From the NCBI RefSeq assembly GCF_001011155.1, contig NZ_CP011479.1, forward strand, positions 3,800,501 through 3,864,500: a DNA stretch of 64,000 nucleotides, written 5' to 3'. Shown here piece after piece: positions 18,094-26,242 of this stretch. The notes below the pieces were generated by a model. The model ran no database searches and was not told where the DNA came from. It worked only from the letters and a program-made list of their open reading frames with translations. The translations under genes and the position numbers were made by a program. This DNA comes from Hoeflea sp. IMCC20628. GTDB lineage: Bacteria; Pseudomonadota; Alphaproteobacteria; Rhizobiales; Rhizobiaceae. Numbering within the stretch: the first letter of the stretch is position 1; each line of letters opens with the position of its first letter.

Positions 18094-20103
18094 ATGGCCC
18101 CAAGCAATACCACCGATCTTGGCATACCGGGCATAACCCATCCTCATTTGCGGCTGATCGACGACACTGATTGCCGTGTAGAGAAAACATCCGGACCTCA
18201 TTTAACAACCCAGGCCCCGGGCGACGAAGCAAGGTTCTTTCTTGATTGTGGCATCGGCAAACCGCATGTTCGCGCCGCCGCCAGGGCCGCACGCGCCAAC
18301 GCCACCAAGATCGAAACCGAACTCCTGGCCGAGGGGCTGATCGACCCTGAGCTTTACTACCGCTGGCTGGCGAGCGAAATCGGCCTCAGCTATATCGATC
18401 ACATCGACCCTGAAGAGGTGATCAAGCTTCCCTCCATGGATGTGCTGTTGCAGCGCGATGGACCACTGAGAGTGTCGCGCGACCACGGACAAGTGACAGT
18501 GATCGTCCCGGAGGCCCGGCAGTTGGAGGCTCACAAGGCACGACTTCAAGCGCAGCCCGCGTTGCGTGACACTCTGGCTTTCTCATCGCCCGCCACCATC
18601 CGCAAAGCGGTGTGGCAGGCAGGCGCCGATGACCGTGTGCGAAAAACAACATTCCAACTCGATCAGGATGACCGCGATGTCAGCGCGAGACGGGTGATGA
18701 CCGGATCGCAAGGCTTCATGCTGGCAATGGCGCTGTACTTTGGCATGACCGGGTTGGCGCTCTGGCCGTTCATTGCCCTTGCCGCGCTGCACGTAATGCT
18801 GACACTGTTTTTCTGTGGCGGCATCCTGCTGAGAATAGCGGCTCTGGCCGCTTCCATTCTCCGGCCCGTCCAGCGACTGCCCCGGAATGAGAAACAGGAC
18901 ACCGGACTCCCCGTCTATACTGTGCTGATTGCCTTGCGCAACGAAGCCGCTATGGCGCCCGCCATCGTTTCACGGATATCGGCACTGCATTGGCCCAAAA
19001 GCCTTCTGGACATCAAATATGTGTGCGAAGCTGACGACGAAGCGACGATTTCCGCCCTGCTGGCCCAAAAGCTCGGACCGGAATGCGAGATTGTTCGCAC
19101 GCCCGATTTCGGACCCAAAACAAAGCCCAAGGCACTTCAATACGCACTGCAAGGCGCGCGTGGTTCACTGATCGCGGTTTATGATGCCGAGGACAAGCCG
19201 GCGCCGGGACAATTGCAGGAAGCCTGGATTGCATTTTGCAATGGTGGCTCCCGTCTGGGCTGCCTGCAGGCACCGCTGGCAATTGCCAATCTGCGTTCAA
19301 GCTGGACTGCAGGATTGTTTGCCCTCGAATACAGCGGCCTGTTCCGTATTCTGGTTCCTTTTCTCGCCCGGACCGGCATGCCGATTCCGCTAGGCGGAAC
19401 CTCCAATCATTTCCGGCGCTTCGCACTGGAAGAAGTAGGAGGGTGGGATCCACACAATGTCACCGAGGATGCAGATCTCGGCATGCGGCTTTATGCTCAT
19501 GGCTACCGTACAGGCACGCTGCAAAGCGCCACTGTCGAAGCCGCGCCGGTTTCGCTTGATGTCTGGATCCGGCAACGGACAAGATGGCTCAAGGGGTGGG
19601 CTCAAACATGGCTGGTGGCGATGCGCCGCCCGGTTCGCACCTGCCAGTCCCTGGGCACCTGCGGATTTATCGTTTTCCAATTGATGATTGCGGGCATGCT
19701 TGTCTCGGCTCTTGCCCATCCGCTGATGTTTGTGTTCATCGGGCTAACTGTGGCCTGGCTTGCCAGCGGCGCGCAGTCGGAGATCTCGGCATTGCATAGC
19801 GCACTGATGTGGACAGACATTGCCAATATCGGCGGCAGCTATCTGACCTTCGTCGCGATGGGTTGGCGTGGCTTCACGCGGCATGAAAGGACGAAGCTTA
19901 AAAAGCGATGGCTGTTTCTAACGCCGGCTTATTGGCTTTTGATGTCGTATGCTGGCTGGCGTGCGCTCAGCCAATTGGCGACAAACACGCATTTGTGGGA
20001 GAAAACGCCACATCCCATCGCTCCCGAATGGGCGAACGTGATCAGGTCTGAAGGGCAGGCAGAAGAGGTGGAGCGGGTGAAGGGAATCGAACCCTCGTCG
20101 TAA
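18094..20103 (+). CDS. Membrane glycosyltransferase family 2 with GspE-type N-terminal domain
   Basis: Processive-type glycosyltransferase of 669 aa. The N-terminal region (about 45-170; LLAEGLIDPELYYRWLASEIGLSYID) resembles the GspE/MshE N-terminal domain found fused to some rhizobial glycosyltransferases. Two membrane helices at about 208-256 precede a GT-A catalytic domain with DD in CEADDEAT (near 310), YDAEDKP (near 362), the TEDADLGMRL acceptor motif (near 456) and QRTRW (near 492), the Q/RxxRW of cellulose-synthase-like enzymes. More helices follow to the C-terminus. It probably makes or exports a surface polysaccharide; the sugar is unknown. ATG 18094 is the favoured start; ATG 18031 has a better ribosome binding site (agggg) but would overlap the divergent gene. 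The last 12 codons lie inside the antisense strand of a tRNA gene. Confidence 0.88.
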   Translation: MAPSNTTDLGIPGITHPHLRLIDDTDCRVEKTSGPHLTTQAPGDEARFFLDCGIGKPHVRAAARAARANATKIETELLAEGLIDPELYYRWLASEIGLSYIDHIDPEEVIKLPSMDVLLQRDGPLRVSRDHGQVTVIVPEARQLEAHKARLQAQPALRDTLAFSSPATIRKAVWQAGADDRVRKTTFQLDQDDRDVSARRVMTGSQGFMLAMALYFGMTGLALWPFIALAALHVMLTLFFCGGILLRIAALAASILRPVQRLPRNEKQDTGLPVYTVLIALRNEAAMAPAIVSRISALHWPKSLLDIKYVCEADDEATISALLAQKLGPECEIVRTPDFGPKTKPKALQYALQGARGSLIAVYDAEDKPAPGQLQEAWIAFCNGGSRLGCLQAPLAIANLRSSWTAGLFALEYSGLFRILVPFLARTGMPIPLGGTSNHFRRFALEEVGGWDPHNVTEDADLGMRLYAHGYRTGTLQSATVEAAPVSLDVWIRQRTRWLKGWAQTWLVAMRRPVRTCQSLGTCGFIVFQLMIAGMLVSALAHPLMFVFIGLTVAWLASGAQSEISALHSALMWTDIANIGGSYLTFVAMGWRGFTRHERTKLKKRWLFLTPAYWLLMSYAGWRALSQLATNTHLWEKTPHPIAPEWANVIRSEGQAEEVERVKGIEPSS

Positions 20104-20142
20104 GCTTGGGAAGCTTCTGCTCTGCCATTGAGCTACACCCGC
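20069..20142 (-). tRNA. tRNA-Gly, anticodon CCC
   Basis: Cloverleaf of 74 nt including an encoded CCA. The acceptor stem is GCGGGTG/CACCCGC, the D-arm GCTC-GAGC, the anticodon loop TTCCCAA within GAAGC/GCTTA gives anticodon CCC, and the T-arm carries GGTTCGATTCC. It decodes GGG. It overlaps the 3' end of the convergent glycosyltransferase gene by 35 bp. Confidence 0.95.
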
Positions 20143-20155
20143 GAAAGCCGGGCGA

Positions 20156-20184
20156 TTTTTGGCGCTGAACTCTTGCCGTGTCAA
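20156..20184 (-). promoter_or_regulatory. Promoter of tRNA-Gly
   Basis: On the minus strand TTGACA (20184-20179), a 17-nt spacer and CAAAAA (20161-20156). This places the transcription start a few bases before the mature 5' end at 20142. The -35 is perfect and the -10 weak. Confidence 0.55.
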
Positions 20185-20267
20185 GCTGCATTGATCCGTG
20201 ATGGCGCTTGACTGGGTGGCGAGCCAACCACATATGAGGGGCGCTTCGCTCCAACCCAGATCGCTCC

Positions 20268-21065
20268 ATGCTCCATCTCAAAGCCCTGCTCACGTCCCGG
20301 CGTTTCGAATTTGCCATCACCGCGCTGATTATCCTCAATGCGATCACGCTCGGTCTCGAGACCGTGCCTGCAGCGGTCGACCGGTTCGGCTGGCTGCTGA
20401 GCCTGCTCGACCGGACCATCCTTGGCATCTTCGTGCTGGAAGTGACGGCGCGGCTTGTGGTCTGGCGGCTCGATTTCTTCCGTGATCCCTGGCGCGTGTT
20501 CGACTTTCTGGTCGTCGGGGTGGCGCTGGTGCCGGCAACCGGCGCTCTGTCTGTACTCAGGGCACTGCGCATCCTCAGGGTGCTCAGGCTCATCAGCATG
20601 GTGCCGTCGCTGAAACGGGTCGTGGGCGGGCTTGTCGGCGCCTTGCCGGGCATGGGATCGATCATGCTGCTGCTGACGCTGGTGTTCTATGTCTTCTCGG
20701 TGATGGCGACCAAGCTTTACGGCGACAGCTTTCCCGAATGGTTCGGCTCGATTCCGGCTTCGGCCTATTCGCTGTTCCAGGTGATGACGCTGGAAAGCTG
20801 GTCGATGGGGATCGTGCGGCCGGTGATGGAAGTTCATCCGATGGCCTGGGCGTTCTTCATTCCATTCATCGCCTGCACCACATTTACAGTGCTCAACCTG
20901 TTCATCGGCATCATCGTGTCGGCAATGCAGGAAGAACATGAAGCCGAGGCCACGGCAGACCGTGAAGCCATGGCATCAGACCAGAGCGCGATGCTCAAGG
21001 AACTCAAGGCCATCCGCAAGGAGCTTGCCGCCTTGCGGACTGAAACCGGGGCGCGGGTCAACTGA
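20268..21065 (+). CDS. Voltage-gated cation (sodium) channel, NaChBac-like
   Basis: Single-repeat ion channel of 265 aa that would assemble as a tetramer in the inner membrane. Six membrane helices are visible: S1 around residues 12-32, S2 45-68, S3 75-90, an S4 voltage sensor with regularly spaced arginines (LRALRILRVLRLISM, about 91-106), S5 about 122-148 and S6 195-222. The pore filter between S5 and S6 reads TLESWSMG (174-181), nearly the TLESWAS of NaChBac, which selects sodium. A C-terminal charged coiled coil (MLKELKAIRKELAALRTE) is the normal tetramerization element. No partner genes are apparent. In other bacteria such channels link to motility, chemotaxis or pH response. The ribosome binding site before ATG 20268 is weak. 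Confidence 0.9.
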   Translation: MLHLKALLTSRRFEFAITALIILNAITLGLETVPAAVDRFGWLLSLLDRTILGIFVLEVTARLVVWRLDFFRDPWRVFDFLVVGVALVPATGALSVLRALRILRVLRLISMVPSLKRVVGGLVGALPGMGSIMLLLTLVFYVFSVMATKLYGDSFPEWFGSIPASAYSLFQVMTLESWSMGIVRPVMEVHPMAWAFFIPFIACTTFTVLNLFIGIIVSAMQEEHEAEATADREAMASDQSAMLKELKAIRKELAALRTETGARVN

Positions 21066-21098
21066 CGGCGAACTCCGACGGGTCAAGACTAGCGCGCT

Positions 21099-22187
21099 TC
21101 AGGCGCGAAAATGTTTGGACAGTTTCAGGCCTTGCGCCTGATAATTTGATCCCAGCCCCGACCCGTAGAGTGCTGCGGGGCGCTCCAGCATCCGTTCATA
21201 GATCAGCCGGCCAACAATCTGGCCGTGCTCGAGGATGAAGGGCACTTCGTGGCTGCGCACTTCAAGCACCGCACGGCTGCCAGCACCGCCGGCTTCGGTA
21301 TGGCCGAACCCGGGATCGAAGAAACCGGCATAATGCACCCGGAACTCGCCCACCAGCGGATCGAACGGGGTCATTTCGGCCGCATAGAGCGGCGGTACAT
21401 GCACCGATTCGCGGCTGACAAGAATGTAGAACTCATCCGGATCAAGGATCAAATCGGCCGAACCCCGATTGTGCAGCGGTTCCCAGAAATCGAAGACATC
21501 ATGGGCCGCGCGCTTGTCGACATCGATGACAGCGGTGTGGTGCTTGCCGCGATAGCCGATCAAACGGTCAGGCCCCTGCCCCATCAGATCAATCGACAGC
21601 GCGATGCCGCCGCCCGACACATTGGGTGTGTCGGAGGCAACCAGCGTTTCCTCGCTGTGCAGCTTTGACAGCTCGTCCTCGTCCAGCACCGCGTGGCCCT
21701 GGCGAAAGCGGATCTGCGACAGTCGCGAGCCGGTGCGCGCCACGATCGGGAAGGTGCGCGGGCTGACTTCCAGCCAAAGCGGACCATTGTAACCGGCGGC
21801 GATCTTGTCGAATTCCTGACCGTGGTCGGTCATCACCCGGGTGAAAATATCGAGCCTACCGGTCGAGCTCTTCGGGTTGGCCGAAGCCGAAATCTCAGGT
21901 GGAAGTGCCAGGCTTTCAAGAAGCTGAACCATGTAAACACAGCCGGTTTCAAGCACCGCACCATCAGACAGATCGATCTCGTGCATGCTCAGCCGCTGAA
22001 GCTTGTCTTCGACCCTGGCTGACGGGCCAGGAAGAAAGCTGGCGCGAACCCGGTAAGCCCGTGCACCGAGTCGAAGGTCGAGGCTGGCGGGCTGAATCTG
22101 GTCGGCATCAAGGGCACGACCGGAGGTAAGCTTTCCAGCGTCAAAAAGCGCCTGAATTGCGCGGTCCGAAAGAATGCCAGCTGCCAC
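21099..22187 (-). CDS. dcd: 2'-deoxycytidine 5'-triphosphate deaminase, double-domain form
   Basis: Protein of 362 aa, about twice the usual 190-aa Dcd and containing two dUTPase-fold halves, a form common in alphaproteobacteria. It converts dCTP to dUTP for thymidylate synthesis. Visible motifs are GILSDRAIQALFDAG at the N-terminus, QIQPASLDLRLGARAYRV, ANPKSSTGRLDIFTRVMTDHG (nucleotide binding) and VHYAGFFDPGFGH in the second half. GTG 22187 was chosen because the family N-terminus starts there and GGAG lies upstream; the frame stays open much further upstream but that part is antisense to metZ. It is divergent from metZ across the riboswitch leader and convergent with the channel gene. Confidence 0.88.
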   Translation of the reverse strand: MAAGILSDRAIQALFDAGKLTSGRALDADQIQPASLDLRLGARAYRVRASFLPGPSARVEDKLQRLSMHEIDLSDGAVLETGCVYMVQLLESLALPPEISASANPKSSTGRLDIFTRVMTDHGQEFDKIAAGYNGPLWLEVSPRTFPIVARTGSRLSQIRFRQGHAVLDEDELSKLHSEETLVASDTPNVSGGGIALSIDLMGQGPDRLIGYRGKHHTAVIDVDKRAAHDVFDFWEPLHNRGSADLILDPDEFYILVSRESVHVPPLYAAEMTPFDPLVGEFRVHYAGFFDPGFGHTEAGGAGSRAVLEVRSHEVPFILEHGQIVGRLIYERMLERPAALYGSGLGSNYQAQGLKLSKHFRA

Positions 22188-22236
22188 TGTCTGCCCGCTC
22201 CAGTTTGTAAGATGTCTTGATGGCAAGGCATGGCGA

Positions 22237-22264
22237 TTGACGCAAGCGCCGCAAGCCATTAAAA
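22237..22264 (+). promoter_or_regulatory. Promoter of the metZ riboswitch transcript
   Basis: TTGACG (22237-22242), a 16-nt spacer and TTAAAA (22259-22264). The start would fall near 22271, just before the SAM-II aptamer, which supports both assignments. Confidence 0.65.
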
Positions 22265-22274
22265 GCAGGGTTAT

Positions 22275-22330
22275 CCCGTGGTGATTTGGCCGACCGGCTT
22301 GCAGCCACGTTAAACAAGTCGCTAAAAAGG
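22275..22330 (+). promoter_or_regulatory. SAM-II riboswitch aptamer
   Basis: Matches the SAM-II (metA motif) consensus of alphaproteobacteria. P1 is cgtgg/ccacg (22277-22281 with 22305-22309) and is followed by the conserved TGATTTGG. The pseudoknot P2 forms between 22295-22301 and 22315-22321 (7 pairs including one G-U), and the 3' end is the conserved GCTAAAAAGG. It binds S-adenosylmethionine and lowers expression of methionine synthesis genes. It lies before metZ, the expected target, and directly before a terminator. Confidence 0.93.
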
Positions 22331-22340
22331 TCGGGTTGCA

Positions 22341-22374
22341 AAACCGGCTGGCGACTTCGCAAGCCGGTTTTTTT
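22341..22374 (+). terminator. Attenuator terminator in the metZ leader
   Basis: Nine-bp stem aaaccggct/agccggttt (22341-22349 with 22362-22370), extended by an inner gcg/cgc pair block and a 4-nt loop, then a T run. It lies between the aptamer and metZ. Its 3' arm (22359-22368) is perfectly complementary over 10 nt to 22293-22302 in the aptamer, so terminator and aptamer can exchange pairing. Confidence 0.85.
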
Positions 22375-22391
22375 GTGTGTTGGACGAAGAT

Positions 22392-23576
22392 ATGACAAGC
22401 AACCGAGAATTCCGCCCCGCCACTCAACTTGTGCACGGCGGCACCGCCCGCTCCGGGTTTGGCGAAACATCCGAGGCAATTTTTCTGACGCAAGGCTTTG
22501 TCTATGACAGCGCCGAGGCCGCGGAGGCACGCTTCAAAGGCGAAGACCCCGGCTTTATCTACTCCCGCTATGCCAACCCGACCAATGACATGTTCGAGAA
22601 GCGCATGTGCCTGATGGAAGGTGCAGAAGATGCCCGCGCCACCGCGTCGGGCATGGCGGCGATCTCGGCCGCGCTTTTGTGCCAGCTTCGCGCTGGCGAC
22701 CATGTTGTTTCGGCGCGAGCGCTGTTTGGATCCTGCCGATGGGTGGTGGAGGTGCTGCTGCCTCAATATGGCATCGAGTCGACCCTGGTCGATGGCCGCG
22801 ATCTCGCCAATTTCGAGGCTGCTATCAGGCCCAACACCAAGGTGTTCTTCCTCGAAAGCCCGACCAACCCGACGCTTGAAGTAGTCGACATCGCCGGTGT
22901 TGCCAAGCTCGCCAACCAGATCGGCGCCAAGCTGGTTGTCGACAATGTCTTCGCGACACCGCTGTTGCAGAAGCCACTCGAGCTCGGGGCTCATATCGTG
23001 GCCTATTCGGCAACCAAGCACATTGACGGCCAGGGCCGCTGCCTGGGCGGTGTGATCCTGTCGGACAAGGACTGGATCGACGAAAACCTGCATGATTTCT
23101 TCCGTCATACCGGTCCGTCGCTATCCCCGTTCAATGCCTGGACCCTGCTCAAGGGCCTGGAGACCCTGCCGCTCAGAGTGAAACAGCAGAGCGAAAATGC
23201 CGGCCGGGTTGCCGATTTTCTGGCGGATCACCCGGCGGTCGCCCAGGTGATCTATCCGGGGCGCGCCGATCATCCGCAAGCAGAGATCTGCGCGCGGCAA
23301 ATGAAAGGCGGCTCAACGCTTGTGGCCGTCGATCTGAAGGGCGGAAAATCAGCAGCGTTCGCGATGCAGAACCGCCTTGAGGTGATCAGGATCTCCAACA
23401 ATCTCGGCGACACCAAGAGCCTGGTCACGCATCCGGCGACCACCACGCACAAGAATCTTTCGGAAGAAGCCCGTAATGAACTGGGCATCAATCCCGGCAT
23501 GCTGCGACTTTCTCTCGGCATCGAGGATGTCGAGGATCTGATCGAGGATCTCGATCACGCGCTCTCAGGCCTCTGA
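22392..23576 (+). CDS. metZ: O-succinylhomoserine sulfhydrylase
   Basis: PLP enzyme of 394 aa that makes homocysteine from O-succinylhomoserine and sulfide in methionine synthesis. It has the Cys/Met metabolism PLP family motifs: YSRYANPTNDMFEKR near the N-terminus (phosphate and substrate contacts from the neighbouring subunit), ESPTNPTLEVVDIAG, VVDNVFATP with the PLP Asp, and the Schiff-base Lys209 in YSATKHIDGQGR. The C-terminal domain carries SLVTHPATTTH. The ATG at 22392 starts 17 bp after the terminator T run with GGACGAAG upstream. Control by the SAM-II leader fits the pathway. Its 3' end overlaps the convergent phosphatidyltransferase gene by 12 bp. Confidence 0.93.
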   Translation: MTSNREFRPATQLVHGGTARSGFGETSEAIFLTQGFVYDSAEAAEARFKGEDPGFIYSRYANPTNDMFEKRMCLMEGAEDARATASGMAAISAALLCQLRAGDHVVSARALFGSCRWVVEVLLPQYGIESTLVDGRDLANFEAAIRPNTKVFFLESPTNPTLEVVDIAGVAKLANQIGAKLVVDNVFATPLLQKPLELGAHIVAYSATKHIDGQGRCLGGVILSDKDWIDENLHDFFRHTGPSLSPFNAWTLLKGLETLPLRVKQQSENAGRVADFLADHPAVAQVIYPGRADHPQAEICARQMKGGSTLVAVDLKGGKSAAFAMQNRLEVIRISNNLGDTKSLVTHPATTTHKNLSEEARNELGINPGMLRLSLGIEDVEDLIEDLDHALSGL

Positions 23577-24188
23577 GGGCTCATTGGGGAACTCGGCCCG
23601 CGCCTGCATGATCCGCGACAGCGCCGTGTAAAGGCAGATGGCAGTGAACACCCAGGCCACCGGCACAAACCATGCCGGCCACAGGCAGAACACCCCGAAC
23701 ACGAAAAAGGTCTCGCTGGCTTCAGCGAGACCGGTGGTGAAATAGATCGACTTGACCCCGCGCGCGGTCGTGCTGAGGCCGCGCTTTTCGGCCACAACCG
23801 CATAGGCCAGAAAACTCGCGCCATTGACATAAAACGCAAATATCAGCGCCGCTCCGGCCAGCCCGTTGGCGACCGGATCCAAAACCACAAACCCTAGCGG
23901 TACAGCGCCATAGAAAACAAAATCCAGGGTGATATCCAGATAGCCGCCAAAATCGGTTTTCTGGGATGCACGCGCCACCGAACCATCCAGACCGTCACAA
24001 ATCCGGCTGACAACGATCAGCGCCAGTGCGGTGATGAGATAGCCAAAGGCTATCAGCCCGGCAGCGGCTAGCCCAAGCAGGCAGGCAAGGACCGTCACAT
24101 GGTCTGCGCTGACGCCCCGACGAGCCAACCATATCCCTGTATGATCGAGGCCTGGCTGGATCAATTTGCGTGCAGTTCCGTCCATCAT
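23565..24188 (-). CDS. CDP-alcohol phosphatidyltransferase family membrane protein
   Basis: Membrane protein of 207 aa with the CDP-alcohol phosphatidyltransferase signature in RICDGLDGSVARASQKTDFGGYLDITLD, i.e. DG-x2-AR-x8-G-x3-D-x3-D with all acidic residues in place. It transfers a phosphatidyl or related group from a CDP-linked donor to an alcohol; which alcohol cannot be told. Six hydrophobic helices follow the usual pattern. GGGAG lies eight bases before ATG 24188; a longer form starting at 24230 is less likely. It is convergent with metZ (12 bp overlap) and divergent from apaG. Confidence 0.85.
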   Translation of the reverse strand: MMDGTARKLIQPGLDHTGIWLARRGVSADHVTVLACLLGLAAAGLIAFGYLITALALIVVSRICDGLDGSVARASQKTDFGGYLDITLDFVFYGAVPLGFVVLDPVANGLAGAALIFAFYVNGASFLAYAVVAEKRGLSTTARGVKSIYFTTGLAEASETFFVFGVFCLWPAWFVPVAWVFTAICLYTALSRIMQARAEFPNEPSEA

Positions 24189-24367
24189 GGCGGGATCTCC
24201 CTTGTGATGCCGATGTGATAGCGCGATCACCTTGATGGGTCACTGTCCCTTGACGATCAGGTTCATCACAATCAGGTCAACACAAACGGGGATACCGGCG
24301 CTCCGCAAGTGCCGAAATGCTTGACGCAAGCAGCCTGCTGTACAATGAGTGTGGCAAGGAGTGGCAG

Positions 24368-24760
24368 ATGTACCGCGCACTAACCCGTGAGATAGAAGTC
24401 ACCGTTGAGCCGTATTATCTCGAGGACCAGTCGGACCCCGAGGACGGGCGCTATGTGTGGGGTTACCGCATCGTGATCGCCAACCTTTCCGACCAGATTG
24501 TCCAGCTTCGAAGCAGGCATTGGCGGATCACCGACGAGTACGGGATTGTCGATGAGGTTCGTGGCCCTGGCGTCGTTGGCGAACAGCCGATACTCGGCCC
24601 TGGCGACACTTATGAGTATTCCTCCGGCTGCCCGCTGGATGCGCCCTCAGGTGTCATGGTCGGCTCCTACCAGATGCAATCAGCCGAAGGCGAACTTTTT
24701 GATGTCGAGATCCCGGCATTCTCTCTGGATCTGCCCGGCATGGCAAGAACGCTGAATTGA
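24368..24760 (+). CDS. apaG: Co2+/Mg2+ efflux-associated protein ApaG
   Basis: ApaG of 130 aa, the normal length. It is a small fibronectin-type III-like beta-sandwich protein: [31 protein letters not shown] is the family core, followed by the glycine motif [27 protein letters not shown] and [21 protein letters not shown]. Its biochemical role is unclear; mutants in enterobacteria show cobalt and magnesium phenotypes. AAGGAG precedes ATG 24368. Its stop overlaps the TTG start of trkH, so the two are translationally coupled. Confidence 0.92.
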   Translation: MYRALTREIEVTVEPYYLEDQSDPEDGRYVWGYRIVIANLSDQIVQLRSRHWRITDEYGIVDEVRGPGVVGEQPILGPGDTYEYSSGCPLDAPSGVMVGSYQMQSAEGELFDVEIPAFSLDLPGMARTLN

Positions 24761-26214
24761 CGGCCCTTTCCGATCTTCGTCCGGTCATGCTGGTCACCGG
24801 CGTGCTCGTGGCCGCCCTGGGGGCCGCGATGCTTTTGCCGGCACTGGTCGATCTGGCAGCAAACAATGACGACTGGATCATATTCGTCAGTGCCGCGATG
24901 GTGACGATGCTGTTTGGTCTGGGCCTGTTTGTTGCCAGCAGAGGTGCACCGAAAGGGCTATCGACCCGGCAGGCCATGCTGATGACGGTGTTTTCCTGGG
25001 TGATGCTGGTCACGTTCGGCGCCCTGCCGTTTCTCTGGTCAGGCATTGTGCCGAGCTATACCGACGCATTCTTTGAATCCATGTCCGGGCTGACCACCAC
25101 CGGCGCGACAGTAATCACCGGGCTCGACACCACGCCGCCGGGGCTGCTGTTCTGGCGCGGCCTGCTGCAATGGCTCGGCGGTCTCGGTATCATCGTCATG
25201 GCGATTGCGGTGTTACCGATGCTGCAGATCGGCGGGATGCAATTGTTCAAGGCGGAAGCCTTTGACACGGCTGAGAAAATTCTGCCGCGCGCCACTCAGA
25301 TCTCGACATCGATCACGCTGGTGTTCATTGCCATGACCGGGATCTGCGCCGTCGCCTATATGGCTGTCGGCATGGCGGCGGACGATGCGGTAATCCACGC
25401 CATGACTACGGTGGCGACGGGTGGTTTTTCCACCAAGGATGCTTCGATCGGCTATTTCAACAATCCCGCGGTCGAGTGGATCGCGATTGTGTTCATGGTG
25501 CTCGGGTCGATTCCGTTCATTCTCTATGTGCAGATGCTGCAGGGCCGGTTCCGTCCGTTCCTGGTCGATGACCAGGTCAAGGGCTTCATGGGCTTTCTCG
25601 TCGGCGCGGTGATCGCCGGCTGGATGATGGCGCATTTCAGCGAGAACCATATTGGGGTCGAAGGATTGCGGCACTCCGCCTTCAACGTGGTCTCAATTGT
25701 CACCGGAACCGGTTACTCCTCCACGGATTACGGCCTTTGGGGGCCGCATGCGGTGGCGTTTTTCTTCATCATCATGTTTGTCGGCGGCTGTGCAGGCTCG
25801 ACCTCCTGCGGCATCAAGATTTTCCGTTTTCAGGTGCTGCTCGAGGCGATCCGGCAGCATATATCGCAAGTGATGTACCCCAACGGTGTGTTCCGCGCCC
25901 ACTTCAACGGCAAGCCGATCGAGCAGCGGGTCATCGCTTCGGTGATGAGCTTCTTCTTCCTGTTCATGGCCACTTTCATCCTGCTGGCGATTTTGCTCAG
26001 GCTGACCGGACTGGATACGACGACAGCGCTTTCGGGTGCGGGAACCGCCCTGTCCAATGTCGGCCCCGGCCTGGGCGAAATCATCGGTCCGTCCGGCAAT
26101 TTCAAATCCCTGAGCGATCTGCAGAAATGGCTGTTGGCTGGCGGCATGTTGCTCGGCCGGCTGGAACTGTTCACCGTTCTGGTGCTGTTCTTGCCGCGGT
26201 TCTGGCGCTCCTGA
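24757..26214 (+). CDS. trkH: TrkH-family potassium uptake protein
   Basis: Potassium channel-like uptake subunit of 485 aa in the Trk/Ktr family. Four pore loops with the selectivity glycine can be picked out: [12 protein letters not shown] (about 108), [12 protein letters not shown] (about 216), [13 protein letters not shown] (about 314) and [18 protein letters not shown] (about 425), each between membrane helix pairs. It needs a TrkA-type regulatory subunit, which is not in this window. The TTG at 24757 overlaps the apaG stop and keeps the full first helix; ATG 24787 is a shorter alternative. It is convergent with the RND pump. Confidence 0.9.
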   Translation: MTALSDLRPVMLVTGVLVAALGAAMLLPALVDLAANNDDWIIFVSAAMVTMLFGLGLFVASRGAPKGLSTRQAMLMTVFSWVMLVTFGALPFLWSGIVPSYTDAFFESMSGLTTTGATVITGLDTTPPGLLFWRGLLQWLGGLGIIVMAIAVLPMLQIGGMQLFKAEAFDTAEKILPRATQISTSITLVFIAMTGICAVAYMAVGMAADDAVIHAMTTVATGGFSTKDASIGYFNNPAVEWIAIVFMVLGSIPFILYVQMLQGRFRPFLVDDQVKGFMGFLVGAVIAGWMMAHFSENHIGVEGLRHSAFNVVSIVTGTGYSSTDYGLWGPHAVAFFFIIMFVGGCAGSTSCGIKIFRFQVLLEAIRQHISQVMYPNGVFRAHFNGKPIEQRVIASVMSFFFLFMATFILLAILLRLTGLDTTTALSGAGTALSNVGPGLGEIIGPSGNFKSLSDLQKWLLAGGMLLGRLELFTVLVLFLPRFWRS

Positions 26215-26222
26215 TCCGCTAA

Positions 26223-26242
26223 ATACCAAGCTGCATTGGTAT
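26223..26242. terminator. Hairpin between convergent trkH and RND genes, no T run
   Basis: Seven-bp inverted repeat ataccaa/ttggtat (26223-26229 with 26236-26242) in the 27-bp gap between two convergent stop codons. Neither side has a T tract, so a bidirectional terminator role is weakly supported. Confidence 0.35.

Noticed and set aside
13281-20103. Possible genomic island next to tRNA-Gly
   Set aside because: No integrase, direct repeat of the tRNA end, or change in codon use was seen; the genes look native.
20181-20939. Minus-strand frame rich in His and Gln
   Set aside because: Mirror of the channel gene; His/Asp/Gln-rich composition is a typical antisense artefact.
22188-23108. Open frame upstream of the dCTP deaminase that would nearly double the protein
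   Set aside because: It is exactly antisense to metZ, has no family similarity and precedes a good GTG start with a ribosome binding site.
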